Notes: generated by a model from the sequence alone, not told the origin. 64,000 bases of DNA from Chitinophaga varians (GCF_014529945.1 NZ_JACVFB010000002.1:1116001-1180000), one strand, 5' to 3'. Counted from the first letter of the stretch, positions 1-8,549 are shown. Numbers and translations are program-made.

Positions 1-26
1 ACGTAGTTATTTGTATTTTGCTCTCC

Positions 27-596
27 ATGGAACTTCTGCGTAAAACAGCCTTCAGTATCATGCCGCTGCCGGATAAAGAATGGGCGGAACTTTCCGCCTG
101 CTGGACACCGGTGACTTTCAAAAGAAAGGACATGATCACCGCCGCCGGCGAAGTGGAGAAATACATCTACTTCGTGGAAGAAGGCGTGCAACGGCTGTTT
201 AGCCTGGAAGACGACCGGGAAGTGACCATCCTGTTTTCCTATACAGGCTCTTTCTCAGGAGTAATGGACTCCTTTCAGTTACAACGCCCCTCCCCCTGGT
301 ACCTGGAAGCACTGACGCCCAGTCGGATGTTGCGCCTGTCATGGACAGATTTTGATGGCCTTACCCGACAATATCCGCTGCTCGACCGGTGGGTGCGTCT
401 GGGCTCTGTGGCCGCGCTGGGCGGTATTCTGGAACGGCACAAGGAAATACTCTCCTATAGCGCGGAACAGAAATTCAGGACATTGCTTACCCGCAGCCCG
501 CATGTGCTGCAGCTGATACCACAGAAATACCTCGCCTCCTACCTCGGTATAGACCCGGCCACATTCAGCAAACTCCTGAAATCTGTAAAGTTGTAA
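27..596 (+). CDS. Crp/Fnr-family transcriptional regulator
   Basis: About 189 residues from the ATG at 27. The first ~115 residues fit the cyclic-nucleotide-binding beta-barrel of Crp/Fnr proteins (GEVEKYIYFVEEG at about residues 41-53). The last ~30 form a short helix-turn-helix (LASYLGIDPATFSKLLK), the layout of the small Bacteroidota Crp-like regulators of about 190 residues. A TTG at 18 is in frame and the frame stays open to the window edge, so the 5' end is not fully certain; the ATG gives the usual family N-terminus. It lies just upstream of a DinB-like gene on the same strand. The effector and target genes cannot be read from the sequence. Confidence 0.85.
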   Translation: MELLRKTAFSIMPLPDKEWAELSACWTPVTFKRKDMITAAGEVEKYIYFVEEGVQRLFSLEDDREVTILFSYTGSFSGVMDSFQLQRPSPWYLEALTPSRMLRLSWTDFDGLTRQYPLLDRWVRLGSVAALGGILERHKEILSYSAEQKFRTLLTRSPHVLQLIPQKYLASYLGIDPATFSKLLKSVKL

Positions 597-636
597 AATC
601 TTGATCTGCGCCAACTTTTTCCGTTGCCGCCTACCG

Positions 637-644
637 TAGCTTTG
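637..644 (+). promoter_or_regulatory. candidate -7 box for the DinB-like gene
   Basis: TAGCTTTG matches the Bacteroidota -7 consensus TAnnTTTG and ends 17 bases before the ATG at 662. No clear -33 TTTG is present at the usual spacing; a T-rich stretch lies about 17 bases upstream. It suggests that the DinB-like gene has its own start site. Confidence 0.45.
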
Positions 645-661
645 TCGTAAATCTTTTAAAT

Positions 662-1258
662 ATGGCACCCGTTAATACCAGCGTGCTTTTGAAGCAACTT
701 TGCAGACAGGTCCTGGCAGCACAATATAAAGCGGAAGACCGCTTTGGCGGCCAGTCAGCAGAGGTATTGTCCTACACGTCCCAACCCGGCCAATGGAGCG
801 CGCTCCAATGCCTGGAACACCTGAATACCTATGGCCGGTTTTATCTGCCGGCATTAGACAAAGCCATTACAGCTGCCGAACAAAACAACAGCCGCCCGTT
901 GGATACCTTTAAGAGCAGTTGGCTGGGCGCCTGGTTTACCAAACAGATGCAACCTACACCGGAAGGGAAACTCCGCTCCCGCATGAAATCGCCCAAAGGA
1001 CACCTGCCCTCCGTACAACCCGATGCAGCCATGGTATTGCATGAATTTATCCAACAACAGGAAATGATGGAAGCCCTGATGGACAGAGCGGCAAAAATCA
1101 ATATACAAAAAGCAAAAGTGGCCACCTCTCTTTCCAGTCTGATCAAACTGTCAGTAGGTGATACTTTTGGCTTCATGACAACGCATATCAACCGGCATGT
1201 GCTGCAGGCAGAAAATGTTATCCTCAGTTGTCCCAAAAAGGTGGGAAAGGCGGTATAG
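662..1258 (+). CDS. DinB-superfamily protein
   Basis: 198 residues with the look of the DinB/YfiT four-helix-bundle superfamily. An N-terminal helix is followed by QWSALQCLEHLNTYGRFY (W45, H53), and near the end comes HINRHVLQAE (H175, H179). These three histidines are plausible members of the metal-binding triad of the family. Members are thought to be metal-dependent enzymes, often acting with small thiols, but the substrate here is unknown. The Crp/Fnr gene lies 65 bp upstream on the same strand, so regulation by it is possible but not shown. The stop is 2 bp from the convergent end of uvrC. Confidence 0.75.
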   Translation: MAPVNTSVLLKQLCRQVLAAQYKAEDRFGGQSAEVLSYTSQPGQWSALQCLEHLNTYGRFYLPALDKAITAAEQNNSRPLDTFKSSWLGAWFTKQMQPTPEGKLRSRMKSPKGHLPSVQPDAAMVLHEFIQQQEMMEALMDRAAKINIQKAKVATSLSSLIKLSVGDTFGFMTTHINRHVLQAENVILSCPKKVGKAV

Positions 1259-1260
1259 TC

Positions 1261-3066
1261 TTAGCTTTTATGGAAATGGTCCCACACCAGTTTGGCCTTG
1301 GCGCTGCCGATTTCCTGCGCCAGGTCTTCTTCGGTGAGCTGTTTGATTTTGGCTACAGAACGGAAGGTTTTCAGTAGCTGTGTGGCGGTTTGTTCACCGA
1401 TGCCCTTAATCGTTTCCAGCTCATTTTTAAACGTGCCCTTGCTGCGTTTCTGACGGTGGAAAGTGATACCAAAACGGTGTACCTCGTCACGGACACGGCG
1501 TATCAGTTTCAGGCTTTCACTGTTGAACGGCAGCTTGATACTTTCCGAATCACCGGGGAAGAAGATCTCCTCTTCATTTTTAGCCAAACCAACAACGGTC
1601 ATGCTGCCAATGAGGTCCAGCTCACGAATGCTTTCCATGGCCGATCCCAGCTGTCCTTTGCCACCATCAATGATAACGAGTTGGGGCAGCGGTTGCTGCT
1701 CTGCCAGCAGGCGGGAATAACGGCGGTATACGACTTCCTTCATGGAGGCAAAGTCATTGATGCCCTGTACCGTTTTGATGTTAAAATGCCGGTAGTCTTT
1801 TTTGGATGCCACACCGTCTTTGAACACCACGCAGGCTGACACAGGATAGGCACCCTGGAAGTTGGAGTTATCGAAACATTCAATATGCTCCGGCAGTACG
1901 GGTAATTCAAGATCGGCCTGTAACTGATAGAGCACCTGTTTGCGCTCCATATCGCTTTTGCCCTCGAGATGAAGTATTTTTTTACGGTATAATTCCTCTT
2001 TGAAGTAATTCACATTTTTCTCCGACAGTTCCAGTAGCTTCTTCTTGTCGCCACCTTTGGGAACGGTGATGGTGACGCTGCTTTCGGGGTACTCTAACGG
2101 AAAAGGCACAACGATTTCCGTCGTGATGCTTTTAAATACATCACGCAGGTAGGCGATGGCATAGCTAAGCACTTCCTCGTCTCCTTCTTCCAGTTGTTTC
2201 TCCAGTGTAACCGTCTTGGTATCGGAGATGGTGCCATTGAGAATACGGAGGTAATTGACGTAGGCATGATTACCATCGCTGATAATAGAGAATACGTCTA
2301 CGTTGCCCATGCGTGTATTAACAACAGTGGATTTGGCGGAATAATCTTCCAGGCTGGTGATCTTTTTACGCATAATCTCCGCCTTTTCAAACTCCATTGC
2401 TGCGGCGTATTGCTGCATTTGCTCCTTGAAGAGGTTCACCACCGGCGACAGATTACCTTTCAGGACGTTTTTAACCTGCGCTAAACCTTCACGGTAGTCT
2501 TCTTCCGTTTGCAAGCCTTCACAGGGGCCTTTGCAGTTGCCCAGGTGATATTCAAGGCATACCTTAAATTTTCCTTTTTTGATGTTTTGATCGCTCAGGT
2601 TGAGATTACAGGTACGTAAGGGAATGTTATACCGGATCACTTCCAGTATTTCGCGGACGCGGCCAACGGAAGTAAACGGGCCGAGGTAATCCGAACCGTC
2701 TTTGATCACGTTGCGGGTGAAGAACACCCGTGGAAATGGCTCATGTTTGATGACGATGTAAGGATAGGTCTTATCGTCCTTCAGATTGATGTTGTACCGG
2801 GGTTGAAACTGTTTGATCAGGGAATTTTCCAGCAGGAAAGCGTCCTGCTCGGAGTCCACGATGGTAAACTCAATGTGGTGGATATGTTCCACCAGTTTAC
2901 GGGTCTTAAAGTTATCGTGATATTTAACGAAATAGGAGCCTACTCTTTTGCGCAGGCTTTTGGCTTTACCTACATATAGCAGGGCGCCGTCCTTATCGTA
3001 ATATTTGTAGATACCGGCATTGAGCGGTATGGTATGTGATATTTGCTGGAACTCTGCTGCTGTCAT
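1261..3066 (-). CDS. uvrC: excinuclease ABC subunit C
   Basis: 601 residues, normal UvrC length. UvrC makes both incisions around bulky DNA lesions after UvrA/UvrB loading. The GIY-YIG nuclease domain is at about residues 15-95 (GIY 18-20, YVG 31-33). Four cysteines at about 153, 170, 178 and 182 match the Fe-S cluster ligands known in UvrC. A UVR motif for UvrB contact lies near 208-243. The RNase H-like second nuclease domain includes the ECFDNSNFQG and VIDGGKGQL segments, and a C-terminal helix-hairpin-helix (LETIKGIGEQTA) follows. A lipoprotein gene ends 3 bp upstream on the same strand, so the two are probably cotranscribed. Confidence 0.97.
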   Translation of the reverse strand: MTAAEFQQISHTIPLNAGIYKYYDKDGALLYVGKAKSLRKRVGSYFVKYHDNFKTRKLVEHIHHIEFTIVDSEQDAFLLENSLIKQFQPRYNINLKDDKTYPYIVIKHEPFPRVFFTRNVIKDGSDYLGPFTSVGRVREILEVIRYNIPLRTCNLNLSDQNIKKGKFKVCLEYHLGNCKGPCEGLQTEEDYREGLAQVKNVLKGNLSPVVNLFKEQMQQYAAAMEFEKAEIMRKKITSLEDYSAKSTVVNTRMGNVDVFSIISDGNHAYVNYLRILNGTISDTKTVTLEKQLEEGDEEVLSYAIAYLRDVFKSITTEIVVPFPLEYPESSVTITVPKGGDKKKLLELSEKNVNYFKEELYRKKILHLEGKSDMERKQVLYQLQADLELPVLPEHIECFDNSNFQGAYPVSACVVFKDGVASKKDYRHFNIKTVQGINDFASMKEVVYRRYSRLLAEQQPLPQLVIIDGGKGQLGSAMESIRELDLIGSMTVVGLAKNEEEIFFPGDSESIKLPFNSESLKLIRRVRDEVHRFGITFHRQKRSKGTFKNELETIKGIGEQTATQLLKTFRSVAKIKQLTEEDLAQEIGSAKAKLVWDHFHKS

Positions 3067-3069
3067 GTG

Positions 3070-3657
3070 TTACATCCTGTTTTTGGGCGTGACTGCTACA
3101 TTCACTTCAATTTCCTTCGGTGCCAGAAAAGCTATTTTCTGGTAGGTAGCGATACGGATATTTTTATTCCGCTGGTATAAGAGGTCCTGCCTGAACTCGT
3201 ATACCATGTTGACGGTATAGCTGTGAACGTTAATCTGTTGTATCGTACCGTTTTTATCCAGTTCCATGGTGATTTCAGAAGGGAAGGTTTGTTTTCCTTT
3301 CGACTTGTAGATAACGGATTTCCGGCCGGAGAAAGGATCATACAGGCTGGAAGTATCATATTCGTCCCGCAGGGAAGGTTTATTCAGGTCCATATCGGCG
3401 AAAGGTTTGAGCAGGTCCTTTACGGCAGTACTGTCGGCGCCATCGAGCGTGGCGGTATCGCTTACGCCGTTTAGGGTGACTGTTTTATGCAGACTGAAAC
3501 TGCCGGTGCGGATGTGTTCCCGTTCTCCGTTGAAATAGGCCGGTAATGGCTCAAATTTGGCTGCGGCCGTTGTTTTTCCTGTTGTATTGTTGTCCTGATG
3601 GCAGGCTATAAAACCGAATATGGTTAATAGTACCGTCATGTAGCGGTAATGTCTCAT
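3070..3657 (-). CDS. putative lipoprotein upstream of uvrC
   Basis: 195 residues. The N-terminus has basic residues, a hydrophobic stretch (MTVLLTIFGFIAC) and a lipobox Cys at about residue 19, so it should be lipidated and exported. I do not recognise the mature domain. It is Thr/Asp-rich with alternating polar and hydrophobic strands, compatible with a beta-rich envelope protein. It precedes uvrC by 3 bp. The start is uncertain: a -7-like box at 3662-3669 lies only 5 bases before the first ATG, so the second ATG (at 3639) could be used, although the first keeps the positively charged n-region. Confidence 0.7.
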   Translation of the reverse strand: MRHYRYMTVLLTIFGFIACHQDNNTTGKTTAAAKFEPLPAYFNGEREHIRTGSFSLHKTVTLNGVSDTATLDGADSTAVKDLLKPFADMDLNKPSLRDEYDTSSLYDPFSGRKSVIYKSKGKQTFPSEITMELDKNGTIQQINVHSYTVNMVYEFRQDLLYQRNKNIRIATYQKIAFLAPKEIEVNVAVTPKNRM

Positions 3658-3661
3658 AAGG

Positions 3662-3669
3662 CAAAATTA
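3662..3669 (-). promoter_or_regulatory. candidate -7 box for the lipoprotein-uvrC operon
   Basis: Read on the minus strand this is TAATTTTG, a full match to TAnnTTTG. Transcription would start at or just inside the annotated ATG, giving a leaderless message or use of the next ATG. No clear -33 element was found. Confidence 0.35.
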
Positions 3670-3845
3670 GTACTTAATGAGGGTCAGAAAAAATGCGCCG
3701 TAAAAACGGCGCATCGATGCATGAGCAAATCTGTCGAGAGCACTAAAAATATGAATATCAGTCAGTCTGACTGAGAAGAAATCAGAATGGTGATAGTTAA
3801 ACGGGAAGGATAAAAGAAAAGTTACACGTCGTGTAAATATTTTTT

Positions 3846-3978
3846 TCACGCAAAGAAGCAAAGCGAGCAAAGAAAACAAAAGGAGCGAAGATCAAATTTC
3901 GATCTTCGCTCCTTTTGTTTTCTTTGCTCGCTTGTGCATAAACTTCGCGCTCTTGGCTCCCTTTGCTCCTCTGCGTGA
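3846..3978. repeat. TCACGCAAAG-bounded intergenic element, copy 1
   Basis: A 133-bp element opens with TCACGCAAAG and closes with CTCTGCGTGA (one mismatch to its reverse complement). It is full of GCAAAG/CTTTGC words. Its core is a perfect inverted repeat: 33-base arms at 3861-3893 and 3901-3933 with a 7-base loop. It begins 1 base past the last base of the gpmI stop codon, reading in the gpmI direction. Related copies are at 6292-6426, 52503-52778 and 60593-60717. Confidence 0.8.
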
Positions 3979-3979
3979 A

Positions 3980-5503
3980 CTAAACCAGCAGCGTGCCGGT
4001 CATTTCCTTTGGAGCGGTCAGGCCCATGAAGTGCAGAATGGTAGGGGCGATATCGCCGAGTTTACCATCTTTCACTTTACCCTGGAAGTCGTTGCTGATG
4101 ATGAAGAAAGGAACGAGGTTCAGGGTGTGCGCTGTATTGGGAGTACCGTCATCGTTGATCATATAGTCGGCATTGCCATGGTCTGCGGTCAGGAATAGGG
4201 TGTAGTTGCTGGCCAGTGCGGCGGCCACTACCCTGCTCACGCAGTGGTCTACGGTTTCCACGGCTTTTACGGCAGCGGAGAATACGCCGGTATGGCCCAC
4301 CATGTCCGCGTTGGCGAAGTTGAGGGCAATAAAATCGGCGGATTTTTCCTGAAGTACGGGAACGATGGCGTCGGTTACTTCGTTGGCGCTCATTTCCGGT
4401 TTCAGGTCGTAGGTGGCCACTTTGGGAGACTGTATCATGATCCTGCGTTCGCCTTCAAATTCTTTCTCACGTCCACCGGAGAAGAAGAAGGAAACGTGTG
4501 GATATTTTTCTGTTTCTGCGATACGTACCTGCGTATAGCCGTCTTTCGCCAATACCTCGCCGAGTGTCATGTTGAGGTTATCGTTTTCGAAGATGACATG
4601 TACGTTTTTATAGGTTTTATCGTATTCGGTCATGGTGGTGTAGTATACATCCAGTGGTTGCATACCGAAATCAGGGAAGGCTTCCTGTGTCAGCACCTGC
4701 GTGATTTCGCGGCAGCGGTCAGTACGGAAGTTGAAGCAGAGCACCGCGTCGCCGTTCTGGATAGTCGCTACCGGCTGGCCGGCTTCGTCCTGTACGATAA
4801 TCGGTTTGATGAACTCGTCGGTCACGCCTTCCGCGTAGGAAGCTTTAATGGCGGTGAACACGTCGTGGGTGCCGGTGCCGGTACCGTTTACCAGCGCATC
4901 ATAGGCGAGTTTCACGCGTTCCCAGCGTTTGTCCCTGTCCATAGCGTAATAGCGGCCGGTAACGGAGGCTATTTTACCGGTAGACTTTTGCAGGTGTGCC
5001 TGCAGGTCTTCCAGGAAGCCCAAGCCGCTTTTCGGGTCGGTATCACGGCCGTCAGTGAAGGCATGGATATATACTTTTTCCAGTCCATGTTCTTTGGCGA
5101 TGGAAGTAAGTGCTTTGAGGTGTTCGATATGCGAGTGTACGCCACCGTTACTCACCAGACCGATCAGGTGCAGCGCTTTGTTGTTGTTTTTGGCGTGTGC
5201 CAGTGTGTCCAGCAGAACAGCGTTGCCGGCCAGTTCTCCGTCGCGCGCAGCCACATTGATTCTTTGCAGTTCCTGATATACGATTCTGCCGGCGCCGATG
5301 TTGAGGTGGCCCACTTCAGAGTTGCCCATCTGGCCGTCTGGTAAGCCTACGGCTTCTCCGCAGGTAACGAGATGGCTGTGGGGATATTTGTTATATAGGC
5401 TGCTGACAAAGGGAGTCTGTGCTTGTGCAATGGCGTCGGAAGTCGGTACTTTGCCTTCGCCCCATCCATCCATAATTACGAGAATGGCTCTTTTCTTTTC
5501 CAT
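3980..5503 (-). CDS. gpmI: 2,3-bisphosphoglycerate-independent phosphoglycerate mutase
   Basis: 507 residues, the usual iPGM length. It interconverts 3- and 2-phosphoglycerate in glycolysis and gluconeogenesis using two Mn ions. D12 (MDGWG) and S62 (MGNSEVGHLNIG) match the metal ligand and the phosphorylated catalytic serine of the family. The C-terminal half contains the LTADHGNADYM metal motif typical of the alkaline-phosphatase-like domain, and a central GRYYAMDRDKRWERV block binds substrate. It is transcribed alone; a -7-like box lies at 5594-5601. A long perfect hairpin inside repeat copy 1 starts about 45 bp past the stop and may form the 3' end of the message. Confidence 0.97.
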   Translation of the reverse strand: MEKKRAILVIMDGWGEGKVPTSDAIAQAQTPFVSSLYNKYPHSHLVTCGEAVGLPDGQMGNSEVGHLNIGAGRIVYQELQRINVAARDGELAGNAVLLDTLAHAKNNNKALHLIGLVSNGGVHSHIEHLKALTSIAKEHGLEKVYIHAFTDGRDTDPKSGLGFLEDLQAHLQKSTGKIASVTGRYYAMDRDKRWERVKLAYDALVNGTGTGTHDVFTAIKASYAEGVTDEFIKPIIVQDEAGQPVATIQNGDAVLCFNFRTDRCREITQVLTQEAFPDFGMQPLDVYYTTMTEYDKTYKNVHVIFENDNLNMTLGEVLAKDGYTQVRIAETEKYPHVSFFFSGGREKEFEGERRIMIQSPKVATYDLKPEMSANEVTDAIVPVLQEKSADFIALNFANADMVGHTGVFSAAVKAVETVDHCVSRVVAAALASNYTLFLTADHGNADYMINDDGTPNTAHTLNLVPFFIISNDFQGKVKDGKLGDIAPTILHFMGLTAPKEMTGTLLV

Positions 5504-5810
5504 ATCCTGTCTGGTTAAGGTTAATAGTTTATTGATTTCAACTCGGGAGGTGAAAGTACTTATAATGCAGTTGAATACTTTCTAAATATTTTACAAAAAT
5601 AAGGCTAATCCAAAAATATACATGCCAGTGCTGGTCATCTCGCATCCTGATATTCAATTATTCAAATTAATTTGCATATTATTTTTGCCTTATTATTTAC
5701 GCGTTCATTGCTACCACGATGGTGTGATTTTGTTGAAACACAGCGTGTTTGGCATAGTTTTCGCATTTAATTTGTGTTGATTAAGTTACTTTCTAATAAA
5801 AAAACTGACA
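5504..5810. other. divergent intergenic region, gpmI / DUF4783 gene
   Basis: 307 AT-rich bases between divergently transcribed genes. On the minus strand a TATTTTTG box (5594-5601) could drive gpmI. On the plus strand TTTG at 5748-5751 followed by TTAATTTG at 5767-5774 is a weaker candidate for the DUF4783 gene (spacer 15, one mismatch). No RNA gene or small ORF was recognised. Confidence 0.5.
5594..5601 (-). promoter_or_regulatory. candidate -7 box for gpmI
   Basis: TATTTTTG on the minus strand, a full TAnnTTTG match, with a predicted leader of about 80 bases to the gpmI ATG. No convincing -33 element at normal spacing. Confidence 0.35.
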
Positions 5811-6221
5811 ATGAAGAAGCTATTGATTGTGCTGATGGTGTTGTTGGGAGGAATTATTTCAGCATTTGCGCTATCGGCGAGCTCGGATGAAGGATTGGTG
5901 GCCGGACCGTTTGAAGATGTGGTAGGTGCTATTAAGCAAGGCGATGTAAGCAGCTTATCCCGTTACCTGGACAACAATGTCGAAATTAATATCAGCGGTA
6001 AAGCGAATTCTTATAGTAAAGCACAGGCAGAAATCATCCTGAAGGATTTTTTCTCCAAAAACCAGGTTAAATCTTTTGAATTGGTACACCAGGGAGGGGA
6101 AGTCTCCAGGTTTGGTATCGGTAATCTGAGCACCAGCGGAGGTAATTACCGCCTTTCCTTTTTCCTGCAGAAAAAGGGAGGATCAATGGTCCTCAACGAA
6201 TTAAGATTTGAGAATAAGTAA
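5811..6221 (+). CDS. DUF4783 domain-containing exported protein
   Basis: 136 residues with a cleavable-looking signal peptide (MKKLLIVLMVLLGGIISAFALS). The mature ~110 residues fit DUF4783: an opening helix (FEDVVGAIKQGDVSSLSRYLDNNVEI) and an alpha+beta NTF2-like fold. The function is unknown. The gene sits directly before nadC, a neighbourhood I recall from other Bacteroidota. A strong hairpin terminator (6254-6290) and a repeat element separate the two here, so they are probably separate transcripts. Confidence 0.8.
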   Translation: MKKLLIVLMVLLGGIISAFALSASSDEGLVAGPFEDVVGAIKQGDVSSLSRYLDNNVEINISGKANSYSKAQAEIILKDFFSKNQVKSFELVHQGGEVSRFGIGNLSTSGGNYRLSFFLQKKGGSMVLNELRFENK

Positions 6222-6253
6222 AATTGACCACATAAATTCATTGAAAAGGCCTG

Positions 6254-6290
6254 GTGCTCCGCGATTAATTGCGGAGCACTTTTTATTTTT
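6254..6290 (+). terminator. intrinsic terminator after the DUF4783 gene
   Basis: Perfect 9-bp stem GTGCTCCGC / GCGGAGCAC with an 8-base loop, followed by TTTTTATTTTT. It lies 33 bases after the stop codon. Confidence 0.85.
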
Positions 6291-6291
6291 G

Positions 6292-6426
6292 TCACGCAAA
6301 GAAAACAAAGGGAGCAAAGAAACAAAGAAAGCGAAGAAACAAAGAGCAAAGTAAACAGGCTTTGGGTCTTTATGCTTTGCATACTTTTTCTTTGCGTGCT
6401 TTGCTCACTTATGTAGCTTTGCGAGA
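6292..6426. repeat. TCACGCAAAG-bounded intergenic element, copy 2
   Basis: 135 bp opening with TCACGCAAAG directly after the DUF4783 terminator and closing with CTTTGCGAGA (one mismatch). The interior is a series of AAAG/CTTTG words that pair only imperfectly. Its right end contains TAGCTTTGCG, which doubles as a consensus -7 box for nadC. Confidence 0.7.
6391..6421 (+). promoter_or_regulatory. consensus promoter for nadC inside repeat copy 2
   Basis: TTTG at 6391-6394, a 19-base spacer and TAGCTTTG at 6414-6421 match the Bacteroidota -33/-7 pattern. The nadC ATG at 6442 is 20 bases past the -7 box, giving a short leader. Both boxes are made from CTTTG words of the repeat element. Confidence 0.6.
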
Positions 6427-6441
6427 TTAAATTATGCACCT

Positions 6442-7293
6442 ATGTTAGATGAAGCAGCACTGAACGCGTTTATCAGAAGCGCCCTGGCAGAAGATATCGG
6501 AAACGGGGACCATTCCACCCTGGCCTGTATTCCGCCTACTGCCAAAGGAAAGGCCGTACTGAAAATAAAGGAAAACGGTATCCTGGCCGGTATGGAAGTG
6601 GCTGCCGCTATCTTTAAGTGGCTCGACATGTACGCGGTGTTCACGCCGTTCAAAAAAGACGGCGACGCCATGGTAGCCGGTGAAACAGCCTTTGAAATTG
6701 AAGCAGCCGTACATACCCTGCTGATGGGGGAAAGACTGGTGCTCAACTGCATGCAGCGCATGAGTGGTATCGCTACGCTTACCCATCAATATGTGGAACT
6801 GCTGAAAGGCTATCATACCCGTATCCTCGATACCCGTAAAACCACGCCCAATTTCCGTATGCTGGAAAAGGACGCCGTTCGTATAGGCGGCGGCGTTAAT
6901 CATCGCATGGGCCTGTATGATATGGTGATGCTGAAAGACAACCACATCGATTTTGCGGGTGGTATCACAGCAGCCGTTAGTAAAACAGTGGCTTATCTGG
7001 CAGAACGCAAACTGCCCCTGAAAATAGAAGTGGAAACCCGCAACCTCGAAGATGTAAAGGAAGTGCTGGCCGTAGGACAGGTAGACAGGATCATGCTGGA
7101 CAATTTCACGCCCGAACAAATTACCGCCGCCCTGGCGTTAATTAATGGGAAGGTGGAAACAGAAGCCTCCGGCGGTATCAACCTCGATACTATTCAGGCA
7201 TATGCCGCAACCGGGGTAGACTTTATCTCCGTAGGGGCCATCATCCATCATGCTGTAAGTCTGGACCTGAGTCTGAAAGCGATTATATCTTAA
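6442..7293 (+). CDS. nadC: nicotinate-nucleotide pyrophosphorylase (carboxylating)
   Basis: 283 residues, normal length. NadC converts quinolinate and PRPP to nicotinate mononucleotide in de novo NAD synthesis. Visible family marks are the N-terminal EDIGNGDHST, LNCMQRMSGIAT, the phosphate-binding ILDTRKTTPNFR near residue 130, KDNHIDF, EVETRNLEDV, IMLDNFTPEQI and EASGGINLDTI. It has its own promoter (6391-6421). The lipid kinase gene follows after 10 bp and is probably cotranscribed. Confidence 0.97.
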   Translation: MLDEAALNAFIRSALAEDIGNGDHSTLACIPPTAKGKAVLKIKENGILAGMEVAAAIFKWLDMYAVFTPFKKDGDAMVAGETAFEIEAAVHTLLMGERLVLNCMQRMSGIATLTHQYVELLKGYHTRILDTRKTTPNFRMLEKDAVRIGGGVNHRMGLYDMVMLKDNHIDFAGGITAAVSKTVAYLAERKLPLKIEVETRNLEDVKEVLAVGQVDRIMLDNFTPEQITAALALINGKVETEASGGINLDTIQAYAATGVDFISVGAIIHHAVSLDLSLKAIIS

Positions 7294-7303
7294 AACAGTT
7301 TTT

Positions 7304-8185
7304 TTGAAGAAGATCCTTTTTATCATTAACCGCAAAGCGGGCACAGATCGTGAAAAACGACTGGAGGGTGCTATCAGCAGACATTTCCCGGCCAGTCAGT
7401 TTGAGGTGAGCATCACCCATCTCGCTTATCTGGGACATGGCGCTGACCTGGCCAGGGAAGCTGTGAAAAATGGCGTGGATACGGTAGTGGCTGTTGGCGG
7501 CGACGGGTCTATCAACGAAATAGCCCAGGGCCTCGTAGACAGCAATACTGCTATGGCCATCCTGCCACTGGGAAGCGGCAACGGACTGGCACGTGCACTG
7601 AAAATACCACTTGATGTAGATAAAGCGTTGCGGTTAATTGTAAACAATAAACAACGTCCCATTGACGTGGGATATGCCAATGAACACCTGTTCCTCAGTA
7701 ATGCAGGCGTAGGTTTCGATGCACTGATAGCAGAGCAGTTTAAAACAACCAAAAAGCGGGGCCTGATAGGGTACGCTAAACTGGTGCTTAAAAGCTTCAG
7801 CAGCTATAACCCTGAAGCTTACCACATCAGCATCGATGGCCGTCAGCTGGATGAAAAGGCGTTTCTGCTTACGGTGGCCAATGGGAACCAGTTTGGCTAC
7901 GAGTTTAAGCTGGCGCCGGGCGCCAGCGTTTTCGACGGACAGCTGGACCTCTGTATCATGCCGCCTGTACGCTTTTATCACCTGCTTCCGGTAAGTTTTC
8001 ATTCCCTGATGGGTAACATCGATAAAACGCGGTATCTTAAACATCTCACCGGAAAGGACATCACGATCCGCAGTACTTCCCTGCAATACCTGCAGGTAGA
8101 TGGGGATGCAGTGCCGATCAACGGTGACGGCACGGTGCGGTTGTCTGTAAAGCCTGCCGCTATCAAAGTGATCGTGAATGAATAA
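7304..8185 (+). CDS. diacylglycerol-kinase-family lipid kinase (YegS/DagK type)
   Basis: 293 residues. The N-terminal DAGK catalytic domain has FIINRKAGTD, VGGDGSINEIAQGL and LPLGSGNGLARAL, the nucleotide-binding motifs of the family. The C-terminal half is the beta-rich lid (VDVGYANEHLFLSNAGVGFDA, LDLCIMPP, QVDGDAVP). It should phosphorylate a lipid such as diacylglycerol at the membrane, with phospholipid recycling the likely role. The start is a TTG at 7304: no ATG lies nearby upstream and KKILFIINRKAG aligns with usual family N-termini. It follows nadC by 10 bp. Confidence 0.88.
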   Translation: MKKILFIINRKAGTDREKRLEGAISRHFPASQFEVSITHLAYLGHGADLAREAVKNGVDTVVAVGGDGSINEIAQGLVDSNTAMAILPLGSGNGLARALKIPLDVDKALRLIVNNKQRPIDVGYANEHLFLSNAGVGFDALIAEQFKTTKKRGLIGYAKLVLKSFSSYNPEAYHISIDGRQLDEKAFLLTVANGNQFGYEFKLAPGASVFDGQLDLCIMPPVRFYHLLPVSFHSLMGNIDKTRYLKHLTGKDITIRSTSLQYLQVDGDAVPINGDGTVRLSVKPAAIKVIVNE

Positions 8186-8203
8186 CCTCTAAACTTTTGT
8201 GCC

Positions 8204-8542
8204 ATGAGCAAGAAAAAAAATACCCCCGGCAACGGGATTGTTTACTCTACCGATCCTAATTTTTCTTTTGAGCCTGAACATACTGAAGAACAGGAAACCC
8301 TCTCCCCTGCTGAACAACAGCTGAGAGTGAAGCTGGATACCAAACAACGCGCAGGTAAAGTGGTAACGCTGGTAGATGGTTTTGTGGGTAAAGATGAAGA
8401 CGTGGAGAAGTTGGGGAAAGACCTGAAAACAAAGTGTGGCACCGGCGGCAGCGTAAAAGATGGCCAGATCCTGATTCAGGGCGATTATAAAGAGAAAGTG
8501 ATTAAATGGCTGCAGGATTGGGGCTATAAAAAAACCAAATAA
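8204..8542 (+). CDS. SUI1/eIF1-family translation factor (YciH-like)
   Basis: 112 residues. The last ~75 residues match the SUI1 fold shared with eIF1 and E. coli YciH: RAGKVVTLVDGF, then KTKCGTGGSVKDGQILIQGD, then KVIKWLQDWGY. The N-terminal ~35 residues are polar and probably disordered. Bacterial homologues can bind the 30S subunit and affect start-site fidelity, but their role in Bacteroidota is not settled. It lies 18 bp after the lipid kinase. An AT-rich inverted repeat follows and may end the nadC-kinase-SUI1 transcript. Confidence 0.9.
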   Translation: MSKKKNTPGNGIVYSTDPNFSFEPEHTEEQETLSPAEQQLRVKLDTKQRAGKVVTLVDGFVGKDEDVEKLGKDLKTKCGTGGSVKDGQILIQGDYKEKVIKWLQDWGYKKTK

Positions 8543-8549
8543 AACTATT

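Noticed and set aside
4244..5344. Long plus-strand frame opposite gpmI
   Set aside because: It is antisense to a complete, well-conserved gpmI and its translation shows no domain; it is a codon-bias shadow.
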